The position numbers were made by a program, and so were the translations under genes. From contig NC_017834.1 in assembly GCF_000260715.1 (NCBI RefSeq), positions 868,001-932,000 of the forward strand: a stretch of DNA of 64,000 bases, read 5' to 3'. The DNA is from Bifidobacterium animalis subsp. animalis ATCC 25527 (GTDB lineage: Bacteria; Actinomycetota; Actinomycetes; Actinomycetales; Bifidobacteriaceae). The notes beneath the pieces were generated by a model that worked only from the letters and a program-made list of their open reading frames with translations, ran no database searches and was not told the DNA's origin. Below are positions 36,938-46,193 of this stretch, in pieces (position 1 is the first letter of the stretch; each line of letters opens with the position of its first letter).

Positions 36938-38059
36938 ATGGCTCAGGAAACAGAAATCGGCCTTGGCAAGAAGGCCCGCATCGCTTATGGCTTGGACGAC
37001 ATATCCATCGTCCCCTCCCGTCGCACCCGCGATCCGCAGGACGTGTCCACCTCGTGGCAGGTGGATGCCTATGAATTCGACATCCCGGTGATCGGGGCCC
37101 CGATGGATTCGGTGACGAGCCCACAGACGGCCATAGCCATGGGCAAACTTGGAACTGTTGGCGTACTCGATTTGGAAGGTCTGTGGACCCGATACGAGAA
37201 TCCCGAACCGATTCTGGAGAAGATCGCCTCGTTGGATCCCGACGATGCCACGGCGTATCTGCAACAAGCCTATGCGGAGCCAATCAAGCCCGAACTCATT
37301 GTTGAACGACTCCACGAGATTCGCGATGCAGGGGTAACCGTGGCAGGTGCCCTTTCCCCGCAGCGCACGCAGCAGTACTATTCGACTGTGCTCAATGCCG
37401 GTGTGGACCTGTTCGTGATCCGCGGCACTTCCGTGTCGGCGGAGCATGTTTCGAAGAACCATGAGCCTTTGAACCTCAAGCAGTTCATCTACGACCTCGA
37501 CGTGCCGGTGATAGTCGGCGGTGCGGCAAACTACCGGGCTGCATTGCATCTGATGCGTGCTGGGGCTGCCGGTGTGCTGGTTGGGTTCGGTGGCGTCGCG
37601 ACATCCGCCAACCGCCAGACCATCGGGGTGTCCATCCCGATGGCGACCGCCATCTCCGATGTGGCCGAGGCGCGACGTGACTACATGGATGAGTCGGGGG
37701 GCCGATACGTACAGGTGATTGCGGATGGCAGCATGGGCGAATCAGGCAGCTTCGTCACTGCCCTCGCCATGGGAGCCGATGCGGCCATGCTCGGTGCGCC
37801 GCTGGCCCGTGCCCAAGAGGCACCGGGGCATGGAACGCATTGGGGGTCCGAGGCTCGTCACGCCACACTGCCGCGTGGCCTGCGCTCTGAAGTCGGTACG
37901 GTTGGCACCCTGCAAGAGATTCTGTATGGTCCGAGCCACAAGGCGGACGGCACCACGAACTTCATAGGGGCATTGCGCCGCGCCATGGCATCGTGTGGCT
38001 ATGTGGACATCAAGAGCTTCCAACGATGCCCCGTGGTGGTCACCGCCAACCGATCCTGA
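36938..38059 (+). CDS. guaB3: GuaB3-family IMP dehydrogenase-related protein
   Basis: A 373-residue IMPDH-like TIM barrel without the CBS pair found in true Gua[14 protein letters not shown] and the phosphate-binding [18 protein letters not shown] are recognisable. The loop that carries the catalytic cysteine in IMPDH reads [12 protein letters not shown] here (residues ~216-227) and has no cysteine. GuaB3 proteins are typical of actinobacteria and occur beside a true guaB elsewhere; their reaction is not settled from sequence. An enzyme of guanine nucleotide interconversion is a fair inference. No Shine-Dalgarno sequence is evident before the ATG. Confidence 0.88.
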   Translation: MAQETEIGLGKKARIAYGLDDISIVPSRRTRDPQDVSTSWQVDAYEFDIPVIGAPMDSVTSPQTAIAMGKLGTVGVLDLEGLWTRYENPEPILEKIASLDPDDATAYLQQAYAEPIKPELIVERLHEIRDAGVTVAGALSPQRTQQYYSTVLNAGVDLFVIRGTSVSAEHVSKNHEPLNLKQFIYDLDVPVIVGGAANYRAALHLMRAGAAGVLVGFGGVATSANRQTIGVSIPMATAISDVAEARRDYMDESGGRYVQVIADGSMGESGSFVTALAMGADAAMLGAPLARAQEAPGHGTHWGSEARHATLPRGLRSEVGTVGTLQEILYGPSHKADGTTNFIGALRRAMASCGYVDIKSFQRCPVVVTANRS

Positions 38060-38074
38060 ACGGGAACATCAAAA

Positions 38075-38110
38075 CGCCGAGCCTGCCATTTCATCAGGCT
38101 CGGCGCTTTG
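38075..38110 (+). terminator. Terminator of guaB3
   Basis: An 11-bp stem CGCCGAGCCTG/CAGGCTCGGCG with a 9-base loop, followed by CTTTG, 15 bases after the stop. Confidence 0.85.
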
Positions 38111-38272
38111 GCATTATCGGAGAAAGGGTGCAACGGCAAGAATGCAGGAGGAATGTGAATAAATTATCCACAAATCCACAATTCCTCGTGTCAGGGTTGC
38201 GGGACAATCGTGGCTTCGATACATTCGATACCGAATACGGCAAAGGGGACCGTATCGGACTCAAGAGGAAAC

Positions 38273-38854
38273 ATGCATACACCATCGAACCCATCGAATA
38301 CGAAACCACATGCGGGCAATATGCGGCAGCCTATAGACATTCCTCCGCTGAAGGAGGAGCTGGAGGCATGCCCTCCCGATGTGGACATGCACATAGAACG
38401 GACGCCGTTGCCGGTGCACAGCGGCATGCTCTCACGTAATCACAGCCTATGCCCGGTGCGGTTCCGCATACGCAGCTGCGTCAATGTGAAACTGCTGCCC
38501 ATCACGGCATATGGCATAAGCGAGCGTGCTTTCAAGATCTGCTGCATAGCGTTTGAGGTTGTGCGAGGCAGGGTGGGGGTGCAGGCGCTGAGAGGCATGG
38601 TCACCACCACCTGCTGCGAGCGGTTGGAACTCATGCGGGATCTCATGAAGTCCGCCACCAGCAGCCATGTCGATTTGCATTCCAAACGTTTCTATGCGCA
38701 ACCCATGCCCGTTCTCATCGACGGCACCGCGGTGTCTCCGATGAGATTCGAAATCACCATCGAGGTGAGGGTGGGTTCCCTCCAGTATTGGGTGAACATG
38801 GTGCTCGACCTTCGCGGCAGTGCTTGGATATGCACCTACTTGGATATGGGATGA
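38273..38854 (+). CDS. Rv3235-like conserved actinobacterial protein
   Basis: A 193-residue protein whose last ~110 residues match the pattern I know from the Rv3235 family. A helical block (FKICCIAFEVVRGRVGVQALRG) is followed by beta strands rich in aromatic and basic residues and a final W-I-C-T-Y-L-D-M-G, where family members end near W-x-C-x-A-L-x-x-G. The N-terminal ~70 residues are Pro/His/Asn-rich and probably disordered. No enzymatic motif is seen; function unknown. The ATG at 38273 follows AAGAGGAAAC. A GTG at 38210 would add 21 residues. Confidence 0.65.
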   Translation: MHTPSNPSNTKPHAGNMRQPIDIPPLKEELEACPPDVDMHIERTPLPVHSGMLSRNHSLCPVRFRIRSCVNVKLLPITAYGISERAFKICCIAFEVVRGRVGVQALRGMVTTTCCERLELMRDLMKSATSSHVDLHSKRFYAQPMPVLIDGTAVSPMRFEITIEVRVGSLQYWVNMVLDLRGSAWICTYLDMG

Positions 38855-38902
38855 ACTTGATGGCATCCGATGAAATGGCAGACGATTGGATATAGTTGAA
38901 CC

Positions 38903-40978
38903 ATGCTCAGGGAATATGGACTCGATAACAAATACGTGACCACGGATGACGACACCGTATATCAGCTGCTGTCGAAACGTGCTCTGGAACGCCCCGATGA
39001 ACTGATTGCCCAGTTCAAAGACCCTCAGACGAACCAATGGGTCGATGTCATGGCCGGCGAGATGCTGGCCCAGGTGCGCAGCGTTGCGAAAGGCCTGATG
39101 GCCATAGGGGCGCGTCCGGGCACTATGGTGGCAATCTATTCCGCCACCAGCTACGAGTGGGGTGTCATGGATTTCGCATGTGCCAGCATTGGTGCGGTGA
39201 GCGTTCCGATCTATGAGACCGATTCGCAGAAGCAGGCCGACTCGATCATCACGGAGGTACAGCCTGCCATCGCATTCGGCGGTGACGAGAACCATACCCA
39301 TACTTTGGAACGCATCGCCGAGCAGGTCAAATGCCTGCGCCACGTATTCAACTTCGAGAATGGTGCATTGGAAGCGCTCATCAATTACGGCGAATCGGTG
39401 AGCGAGGACGAGCTCGATGCGGCCATCGGCCGGGTGCGTGCCGATGACCTGCTCACCATCGTGTTCACGTCTGGTTCCACCGGCAAGCCGAAAGGTGCCA
39501 TGCTTTCGCATCGCAACTTCACCCACATTGTGAAGAACGGCTACGAGATCCTGCCCGAGATGCTGTACGATGCCCCGAACCGTCTGCTGCTGTTTCTGCC
39601 GCTTGCCCATTGCTTCGCGCGTTACATCCAGTATGTGGCCATCGGAGGTTATGGAGTGGTGGGCTATGTGCCTGACGCCAAACATCTGTTGGCCGATCTG
39701 CGTGGCTTCAAGCCGACGTACCTGCTCGGTGTGCCTCGCGTATTCGAGAAGGTCTACAACGCAGCTTCCCAGAAGGCCGGCGCCGGCATTCGCGGGCATA
39801 TTTTCGCCAATGCCGTCAACCATTTCGTCTCCTGGTCGGAGATGATGTCGGAACACAAGCATCCGGGGCCGATGATGCGAATCAAGCATTCGTTCTATAT
39901 GAGCACCGTGGCCTCGTCCTTCCGTTCGGCCCTGGGGCCGAACCTACGGTATCTCGCCTGTGGCGGAGCGCCGATCAATCCGGACCTCGTGCATTTCTTC
40001 AATGGCATCGACGACATCACGTTCATTCAGGGGTACGGCATGACGGAGACGGCTGCTCCGATGATCGTCAATTGGCAGAAAGCCAACCGCGTTGGCTCCG
40101 TCGGACGTCCCGGACCGGGAATGGCCGTGCGTACGGCGGAGGACGGGGAGATCGAGGTCAAAGGCCCCAACGTGTTCCTTGGATACTACAAGAACCCGGA
40201 GCTTACCGATGAAGTGCTGGAGCCAAGCGGTTGGCTGCATACCGGCGATCTCGGGTACATTGACGACGACGGATTCCTGTACATCACCGGTCGCAAGAAG
40301 GATCTCATCATCACCGCGGGTGGAAAGAACGTGAGCCCGGCGCCGCTGGAAAGCGCGATCAGTGAATGCCCGATTGTGTCTCATGTGGTGGTGGTCGGTG
40401 ACAACAAGCCGTTCATTGGCGCAGTGGTGACCCTCGATGAGGAGATGACCCGCAGCTGGCTCGATAATCAGGGCATGCCAACGAATCTTTCGATGGACGA
40501 TCTGGCCCACAGCGACGGTGTCCACGCATTCATCCAGCAGTACGTGGACAAAGCGAACGCCAATGTATCCCGTGCAGAGTCGGTGCGCAAGTTCATCGTG
40601 CTTCCCTCCGATTTCAGCATCGAGGAAGGTACGCTCACGCCAAGCCAGAAAGTTGTGCGCCCCAAGGTGCTCTCGACATACAGCGAGCTCATCGATGCGG
40701 AGCTCTATGCTCCGAAGAACGCGGCGCGTCCGGTTCCGGTGAGCATGCAGATCATCGAAAGCACCTCGGAAACCGTGAAGAAAGCCTCCCAAGCCGTGCA
40801 GCACACCGCCGAGACGGTCACCCCGAAGGTTCGTCAGGCATTCGACAACGTACAGGAACGCTTTGAGGAGCTTCAGCAGCATGGTCGGTCCGATGAATCC
40901 TCCTCGGCCAAGCCTGAGCATGGGGCCTCGACCACAACGAATTCGGATTCCTCCGAACAGAACACGAAGGAGCAGTGA
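38903..40978 (+). CDS. fadD: Long-chain fatty-acid CoA ligase (AMP-binding)
   Basis: A 691-residue ANL-superfamily enzyme that activates fatty acids with ATP and CoA. The AMP-binding signature [15 protein letters not shown] is near residue 190, YGMTETAA near residue 378, and [26 protein letters not shown] near residue 445. Residues from ~615 form an extra Ser/Glu/Gln-rich, partly amphipathic tail ([20 protein letters not shown]) absent from the core enzyme. Bifidobacteria lack beta-oxidation, so a role in lipid synthesis or uptake is more likely. Its TGA overlaps the def GTG. Confidence 0.92.
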   Translation: MLREYGLDNKYVTTDDDTVYQLLSKRALERPDELIAQFKDPQTNQWVDVMAGEMLAQVRSVAKGLMAIGARPGTMVAIYSATSYEWGVMDFACASIGAVSVPIYETDSQKQADSIITEVQPAIAFGGDENHTHTLERIAEQVKCLRHVFNFENGALEALINYGESVSEDELDAAIGRVRADDLLTIVFTSGSTGKPKGAMLSHRNFTHIVKNGYEILPEMLYDAPNRLLLFLPLAHCFARYIQYVAIGGYGVVGYVPDAKHLLADLRGFKPTYLLGVPRVFEKVYNAASQKAGAGIRGHIFANAVNHFVSWSEMMSEHKHPGPMMRIKHSFYMSTVASSFRSALGPNLRYLACGGAPINPDLVHFFNGIDDITFIQGYGMTETAAPMIVNWQKANRVGSVGRPGPGMAVRTAEDGEIEVKGPNVFLGYYKNPELTDEVLEPSGWLHTGDLGYIDDDGFLYITGRKKDLIITAGGKNVSPAPLESAISECPIVSHVVVVGDNKPFIGAVVTLDEEMTRSWLDNQGMPTNLSMDDLAHSDGVHAFIQQYVDKANANVSRAESVRKFIVLPSDFSIEEGTLTPSQKVVRPKVLSTYSELIDAELYAPKNAARPVPVSMQIIESTSETVKKASQAVQHTAETVTPKVRQAFDNVQERFEELQQHGRSDESSSAKPEHGASTTTNSDSSEQNTKEQ

Positions 40979-41466
40979 CAAGAGTGGCAATTCGTGAAAT
41001 TCGGGTCGTTCCCGATCCGGTACTGCGCACGCCATGCGATCCGATTACAGAGATCACGCCGGCCGTACGCAATCTCGTGCAGGATCTGCTCGATACTGTG
41101 GATGATCCAGGCCGAGCGGGCGTCTCCGCCAACCAGATCGGCGTCAGCCTCCGAGCCTTCTCGTACAACATCGATGGCAAGATCGGCTATGTGCTCAACC
41201 CGGTGCTCGAGGAGACCCGAGGCGAACAATACGGCGATGAGGGATGCCTGAGCCTGCCGAATCTATGGTACAAGACCAAGCGGGCGGATTACGCGCGCGT
41301 GCGCGGCATGGATCTGGACGGCAATGAGATCGTGCTCGAGGGAGACGGCATCATGGGCCGTATGCTCCAGCACGAGACCGACCATCTCAACGGCCATCTC
41401 TATATAGACCGCTTGGAGAAGGACGAGCGGCGTGCGGCGATGCGCCGCATGCGCAGTCTCGAATAG
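40975..41466 (+). CDS. def: Peptide deformylase
   Basis: Removes the formyl group from nascent proteins. The three metal and active-site motifs are GVSANQIG (residues 49-56, a variant of GxGLAAxQ), EGCLS (89-93) and QHETDHLNG (HExxH at 133-137). The length of 163 residues is normal. It starts with GTG at 40975 overlapping the fadD stop; a GTG three codons later is an alternative. A strong hairpin terminator follows 47 bases after the stop. Confidence 0.94.
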   Translation: MTRVAIREIRVVPDPVLRTPCDPITEITPAVRNLVQDLLDTVDDPGRAGVSANQIGVSLRAFSYNIDGKIGYVLNPVLEETRGEQYGDEGCLSLPNLWYKTKRADYARVRGMDLDGNEIVLEGDGIMGRMLQHETDHLNGHLYIDRLEKDERRAAMRRMRSLE

Positions 41467-41513
41467 TGCTGACTAGCCATGCCGAACGCAGTGGGAACAT
41501 CTGGTGTGAATGT

Positions 41514-41550
41514 CCACAGGGGGTCGCAATTGAAATGCGACCCCCTGTGG
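41514..41550 (+). terminator. Terminator of def, upstream of rpsB
   Basis: A 15-bp perfect stem CCACAGGGGGTCGCA/TGCGACCCCCTGTGG with a 7-base loop, followed by TATTAT. It separates fadD-def from the rpsB transcript. The remaining gap to 41743 (~190 bases) holds no gene I can support; it is the likely promoter and leader region of rpsB. Confidence 0.85.
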
Positions 41551-41743
41551 TATTATCGAGCGTTGTGCGCCAACCGGTGAAGAAGGCAGTCGCAGCTTTC
41601 CGAGCCAACCGAATATCGTCTACCGGTGCACATGAATTCGCGTCATGCCCGCGACGGCCTGTGTCGGTCGGCAGCCCTGTATGGGGCAGCTGCACGCAGG
41701 ATCGCATGGCCAGGCAATAACCGACTAGGAAGGTAGTAATACC

Positions 41744-42655
41744 ATGGCTCAGATCACTATGAGCGAAATGCTGAAGGCTGGTCTCCAGTTCGGTCACCAG
41801 ACCCGCCGTTGGAACCCGAAGATGAAGCAGTACATCCTTACCGAGCGTAACGGAATCTACATCATCAACCTGTTCAAGACGCTGGATCTGATCGATGTCG
41901 CCTACGACTTCATCAAGACCACTGTCGCCCACAATGGCACCGTGCTGTTCGTCGGCACCAAGAAGCAGGCTCAGGAAGCGATCAAGAACGCTGCCACCCG
42001 CGTGAACATGCCGTATGTCTCCGAACGCTGGCTCGGCGGCATGCTCACCAACTTCCAGACCGTTTCCAAGCGCGTCAACCGTCTCAAGGAACTCGAGACG
42101 ATGGACTTCGACGACGTGCACGGCTCCGGTCTCACCAAGAAGGAACTCCTCCTGCTCAAGCGCGAGAAGGACAAGCTGGAGCGTCAGCTTGGAGGCATCC
42201 GCAACATGACCCGCACCCCTTCCGCGATGTTCGTCGTCGACATCAACAAGGAAGCCCTGGCCGTTGAGGAAGCCCACAAGCTGGGTATCCCGGTGGTCGC
42301 CATTGTTGACACCAACGCCGATCCGGAAGCCGTCGAGTATCCGATTCCGGCCAACGATGACGCCATCCGCGGCATCGAACTGCTCACGAACCTGTTCGCG
42401 GATGCAGTCGCCGAGGGCCTGCTGGAGCGCTCCGGCAACGCCTCCAAGAGCGAGAGCAACTCCGAGCAGCCGATGGCCGCTTGGGAGAAGGAACTCCTCG
42501 AGAAGGACGAGAAGGCCACCCTGCGTGAAAACGCTGTGGTCACCGAGAATGAGGTGAAGAAGGCCGATGAGGAGGAGGGAGCTTCCTCCGAAGCCGCACG
42601 TGCCGACGCCCAGAATGAAGAGGCTGTAGCCAAGCCGGGCGAAGAGGTCGAATGA
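41744..42655 (+). CDS. rpsB: 30S ribosomal protein S2
   Basis: A 303-residue uS2 protein. [26 protein letters not shown] at the start, [23 protein letters not shown] and the [14 protein letters not shown] strand define the family. The last ~70 residues form a Glu/Lys/Ala-rich tail longer than in Escherichia coli S2. The start follows AGGAAGG. It heads the conserved string rpsB-tsf-pyrH-frr-cdsA-rlmN. Confidence 0.97.
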   Translation: MAQITMSEMLKAGLQFGHQTRRWNPKMKQYILTERNGIYIINLFKTLDLIDVAYDFIKTTVAHNGTVLFVGTKKQAQEAIKNAATRVNMPYVSERWLGGMLTNFQTVSKRVNRLKELETMDFDDVHGSGLTKKELLLLKREKDKLERQLGGIRNMTRTPSAMFVVDINKEALAVEEAHKLGIPVVAIVDTNADPEAVEYPIPANDDAIRGIELLTNLFADAVAEGLLERSGNASKSESNSEQPMAAWEKELLEKDEKATLRENAVVTENEVKKADEEEGASSEAARADAQNEEAVAKPGEEVE

Positions 42656-42661
42656 TCTCTA

Positions 42662-42731
42662 CGGCGTCGGGAAGCTTTTGCCTTCCGCCGCTGTTGCATT
42701 GGTGGGCGTAAACCGCAAGGTTATGCCCACC
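42662..42731 (+). promoter_or_regulatory. Two hairpins in the rpsB-tsf gap
   Basis: Hairpin 1 (42662-42690) pairs CGGC with GCCG and GGAAG with CTTCC. Hairpin 2 (42701-42731) pairs GGTGGGC with GCCCACC and closes on AACC/GGTT with a GCAA tetraloop. Neither has a strong T tract, so they may attenuate or process the rpsB-tsf mRNA rather than end it. Confidence 0.5.
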
Positions 42732-42764
42732 ACCCATGCTTTTCACACAAACAAGGAGTAATCA

Positions 42765-43622
42765 ATGGCAGCAATCACTGCAGCTTTGATCAAGCAGGTC
42801 CGTGAGGAGACCGGCGCCGGCATGATGGACGTCAAGAAGGCGCTCACCGAGGCCGACGGCGACGTCGCACGCGCCAAGGAAATCATTCGCGCCAAGGGCA
42901 TTCAGGCCGCTGGCAAGCGTGAAGGCCGCAAGGCCCAGGAAGGCACCATCGCCTCCACTGTTATCGATTCCGCGGCGGGCCAGACCGGCTATGCCGTCGA
43001 GCTCAACTCGGAGACCGACTTCGTGGCCAAGACCCCGAAGTTCATCGACTTCGCAGACACCGTGCTCGCGGACGCCGTCAAGGCCGGGGCCGATGACATC
43101 GACGCCGTTCTCGCCGCCCCGTCGCAGGATGGCACTGTGAAGGAAGCCGTCGAAGAGGCTTCCGCGCTCTTCGGCGAACATGTCAAGGTCGGTCAGTTCG
43201 CCAAGATCGAAGGCCCGAAGGTCGAGATCTACGCGCACAAGAAGTCCGTTGAGATGCCCCCGAGCATCGTCGCGATGATTGCCACGGATGAGGCCGGTGC
43301 CGCCGTGGCCCATGAGGCCGCCCTGCAGATCTCTGCCATGGGCGCCCAGTGGCTCACCCGCGACGATGTTCCCGAGGATGTCGTCGAGACCGAGCGACGT
43401 GTCGCCACCGAGAAGTCCCTTGCCGAAGGCAAGCCGGAGAAGATCGTCCCGAAGATCGTCGAAGGTCGTCTCAATGCCTTCTTCAAGGAGAATGTGCTGC
43501 TTGAGCAGGCCTATGTGAAGGATCCGTCCAAGACGATCGGCGATCTGTTCAAAGAAGTCGGTGGCCAGGCCCTCGCTTTCGCTCGTCTCGAGGTTGGCAA
43601 GGCTCCTGAGGCCGATGCCTGA
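42765..43622 (+). CDS. tsf: Elongation factor Ts
   Basis: Nucleotide exchange factor for EF-Tu, 285 residues. It has an N-terminal UBA-like domain with LIKQVREETGAGMMDVKKALTE, the signature ELNSETDFVAKTPKF near residue 80, and two following core subdomains. It begins behind AAGGAG, and a 66-bp palindrome begins 12 bases after its stop, probably separating it from pyrH. Confidence 0.97.
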   Translation: MAAITAALIKQVREETGAGMMDVKKALTEADGDVARAKEIIRAKGIQAAGKREGRKAQEGTIASTVIDSAAGQTGYAVELNSETDFVAKTPKFIDFADTVLADAVKAGADDIDAVLAAPSQDGTVKEAVEEASALFGEHVKVGQFAKIEGPKVEIYAHKKSVEMPPSIVAMIATDEAGAAVAHEAALQISAMGAQWLTRDDVPEDVVETERRVATEKSLAEGKPEKIVPKIVEGRLNAFFKENVLLEQAYVKDPSKTIGDLFKEVGGQALAFARLEVGKAPEADA

Positions 43623-43633
43623 TCTTGACTGAT

Positions 43634-43699
43634 CACCGCATACATATGAAAACGGAGGACGCGGAATTCCGCGTCCTCCGTTTTCATATGTATGCGGTG
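43634..43699. terminator. 66-bp perfect palindrome between tsf and pyrH
   Basis: A perfect inverted repeat with no spacer, centred on GAATTC between 43666 and 43667; all 33 base pairs match. As RNA it would form a ~31-bp stem with a minimal loop, with GAAAAC/GTTTTC inside the arms. Probably a terminator or processing site for rpsB-tsf. Confidence 0.8.
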
Positions 43700-43766
43700 T
43701 CTGCGTGCATGGATACCCTGTAGACAATAGTGACTGCGCGAAGGCGCAGCAAACGGAAGGCAGAAT

Positions 43767-44513
43767 ATGGCATTGGAAAACGACTCGGCACAGCCGCGCC
43801 GAGTATTGCTCAAACTCTCCGGTGAGGCATTCGGCAATGGCAAAGTCGGCGTGGACACTGCGACCATCCGTCGCATCGCCGGTGAAATCGTTCCTGCAGT
43901 GGAGCAGGGAGTGCAGGTGGCCATCGTCACCGGCGGCGGCAATTTCTTCCGCGGAGCCGAACTTCAGGAGGCGGGTATAGACCGTTCCCGCGGCGATTAC
44001 ATGGGCATGCTTGGCACGGTGATGAACTGTCTGGCGCTGCAGGATTTCCTCGAGCAGGCCGGACAGGCGACACGCGTGCAGACCGCCATCACCATGGGTC
44101 AGGTCGCCGAACCGTACATTCCGCTCAAGGCCATTCGCCATTTGGAGAAAGGCCGTGTGGTCATCTTCGGTGCCGGCGCCGGCATGCCGTATTTCTCCAC
44201 GGACACCGTGTCGATTCAACGTTCGCTGGAGATCCATTGCGATGAGGTCCTCATGGGCAAGAACGGCGTGGACGGTGTGTACACCGCCGATCCTCGCAAG
44301 GATCCGAGTGCCCAGCGTTTCGAAACATTGAGCTATAAGCGCGCGCTCATTGACAATCTGGCTGTCATGGATGCCTCGGCAATGGCCATGGCCCGTGACA
44401 ACAACCAGACCATTCGCGTCTTCGGCTTGGAGGGTGAAGGTAATGTGACCCGCGCGCTGATGGGCGATTCCATCGGTACACTGGTGTCCAATGGAGATTC
44501 CTCGCTGGCGTAG
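43767..44513 (+). CDS. pyrH: UMP kinase
   Basis: Phosphorylates UMP to UDP. It is the bacterial amino-acid-kinase-fold enzyme of 248 residues. [15 protein letters not shown] at the start, [13 protein letters not shown] near residue 53, [14 protein letters not shown], and [16 protein letters not shown] are family motifs. frr follows with a 51-base gap and GAGGAG, as in most bacteria. Confidence 0.96.
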   Translation: MALENDSAQPRRVLLKLSGEAFGNGKVGVDTATIRRIAGEIVPAVEQGVQVAIVTGGGNFFRGAELQEAGIDRSRGDYMGMLGTVMNCLALQDFLEQAGQATRVQTAITMGQVAEPYIPLKAIRHLEKGRVVIFGAGAGMPYFSTDTVSIQRSLEIHCDEVLMGKNGVDGVYTADPRKDPSAQRFETLSYKRALIDNLAVMDASAMAMARDNNQTIRVFGLEGEGNVTRALMGDSIGTLVSNGDSSLA

Positions 44514-44564
44514 GCGCCGGCGGTGACGAACACACGAAGCAGCAAAAACTAGAGGAGCATGCAT

Positions 44565-45119
44565 ATGGCAAACGTTGTAGATCAGTCCAAGGAACAAATG
44601 AAGAAGTCGGTGGAGTCCACCAAGGAGAACTTTGCAGGCATCCGCACAGGCCGAGCCAATCCCGCCTTGCTTAACGGCATCGTGGTAGAATACTATGGCG
44701 CTCCCACCCCGCTCAAGCATGTGGCCACCATTGGTGTCCCAGAGCCTCGCACACTTTCCGTCACACCATTTGACCCATCGCAGGCCAATGCAGTGGAGAA
44801 GGCCCTGCGCGACTCAGATCTGGGGGCAAGCCCACGTCGCAACGGAGCCACCATTCTGCTGACGATGCCGGAGCTGACGGAAGACCGCCGCAAGGAATAC
44901 GTCAAACTCGCCAAGTCGAAGGCCGAGGATGGCAAGGTCGCCGTGCGCAACATTCGCCGCAAGGCCAAGGAAGCCATCGACAAGGCCGTCAAAGATGGCG
45001 AGATGGGCGAGGACGAAGGCGATCGCCTGCTCAAGGAACTTGACAAGGTGACGAAGTCCACCACCGATGAGCTCGATGCATTGCTGGAGGCAAAACAGAA
45101 GGAGATCATGGAGGTCTGA
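44565..45119 (+). CDS. frr: Ribosome recycling factor
   Basis: A 184-residue RRF that splits post-termination ribosomes together with EF-G. IRTGRANPALLNGIVVEYYGAPTPL (residues ~28-52) and the C-terminal helix with VRNIRRKAKEAIDKAVKDGE are diagnostic. The ATG at 44565 is chosen over the ATG at 44559 because the GAGGAG at 44552-44557 is too close to the latter. Confidence 0.97.
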   Translation: MANVVDQSKEQMKKSVESTKENFAGIRTGRANPALLNGIVVEYYGAPTPLKHVATIGVPEPRTLSVTPFDPSQANAVEKALRDSDLGASPRRNGATILLTMPELTEDRRKEYVKLAKSKAEDGKVAVRNIRRKAKEAIDKAVKDGEMGEDEGDRLLKELDKVTKSTTDELDALLEAKQKEIMEV

Positions 45120-45134
45120 TCTCCAAATGGTCCA

Positions 45135-45173
45135 AAAGGCAATGGCATGCATATCCAGCATGCCATTGCCTTT
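45135..45173 (+). terminator. Terminator of frr
   Basis: A 16-bp perfect stem AAAGGCAATGGCATGC/GCATGCCATTGCCTTT with a 7-base loop, 15 bases after the stop. Confidence 0.85.
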
Positions 45174-45211
45174 CATCTTGAGTGGTCACGTCATGAGTAA
45201 GGCGTAGGGAA

Positions 45212-46180
45212 ATGGATTCACAAACGCAGCGCGACAGGGAAGCCAAGGCCGACGAGGCAATCAACGCGATCAATAGGAAAGCCGGCCGCAATATGCCACA
45301 GGCAGTGGGTACGGCAATCGCACTCATCGCCATCATTCTGCTATGCCTATGGGCCAGCCCCGTACTGTTCGTGGTGCTGGTGGTGCTGTTCATGATCGCG
45401 GGGCTATGGGAATTGCGCGTGGACTTCGCGACGATCAACCTGCACATTCCGCTTGTCACACTATGGATCTGTTCCACGGTCACATTGCTGGCGGTGTACT
45501 TCTACCCACGCCACGTCGTGGCCATGGCGGTCTGTGTTGCCGTGTCGCTCATAGCCGTCGCATTCAGCGCCACTCTGCATGTCTGGCATGGACGTCGTGT
45601 GGAGAAGGAACTTGATAATAAGGCCCTGACCACGCCAGATGCGCCCGATCGTCGCACCGAGCAACACAGCCATCTGACTCAGGTGGCTGTCGCGATGTTC
45701 ACCGTGTTGTACATTCCACTGCTGGCCTCCTGCATCGTGATGCCTCTCACGTTCAACGAGCATTATTTCGCCCACGCGATGTTGATTGTGTTCATGCCGG
45801 CGTTGAGCGACACTGGTGGCCTGTTTGCAGGCATACTGTTCGGTAGGCACAAGCTGAGTCCGCGCATCTCTCCGAAGAAATCCGTGGAGGGGCTGTGCGG
45901 ATCCATGCTCTTCGCGGTGGCCGGAGCCTATGCCGTATTCGCCTGCACCTATGAGCCGGCGTTGTGGACCACGCGTTGGTGGGCGCCGTTGTTGACCGGC
46001 GTGATCATCGGCATTGTGGGCACCTATGGTGATCTGTGCGCGTCGATGCTCAAGCGTGATATGGGCATAAAAGACATGGGGCATATGTTGAAAGGCCATG
46101 GAGGGGTGCTCGATCGTGTGGATTCGATCCTCATGTGCGCGCCTTTCATATGCGTATTGCTGTGGGCAACTGGACTGTAG
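45212..46180 (+). CDS. cdsA: Phosphatidate cytidylyltransferase
   Basis: Makes CDP-diacylglycerol at the membrane, the precursor for PgsA (at 61950). The 322-residue protein has a cytoplasmic charged start and about eight membrane segments. The signature near the C-terminus, SMLKRDMGIKDMGHMLKGHG followed by GVLDRVDS, is intact. It follows frr after a terminator but keeps the conserved gene order, and is followed 13 bases later by rlmN. Confidence 0.94.
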   Translation: MDSQTQRDREAKADEAINAINRKAGRNMPQAVGTAIALIAIILLCLWASPVLFVVLVVLFMIAGLWELRVDFATINLHIPLVTLWICSTVTLLAVYFYPRHVVAMAVCVAVSLIAVAFSATLHVWHGRRVEKELDNKALTTPDAPDRRTEQHSHLTQVAVAMFTVLYIPLLASCIVMPLTFNEHYFAHAMLIVFMPALSDTGGLFAGILFGRHKLSPRISPKKSVEGLCGSMLFAVAGAYAVFACTYEPALWTTRWWAPLLTGVIIGIVGTYGDLCASMLKRDMGIKDMGHMLKGHGGVLDRVDSILMCAPFICVLLWATGL

Positions 46181-46193
46181 ACGAATAAGGATT

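Noticed and set aside
38447..39889. A 480-codon minus-strand frame opposite fadD
   Set aside because: Antisense to the conserved AMP-binding core; no recognisable protein.
41551..41743. A small gene between def and rpsB
   Set aside because: Open frames here lack ribosome-binding sites and domain features; the stretch is better read as the rpsB promoter and leader.
42762..44720. A 652-codon open frame on the minus strand opposite tsf, pyrH and frr
   Set aside because: It is antisense to three intact essential genes and arises from high GC and codon bias; the translation shows no domain.
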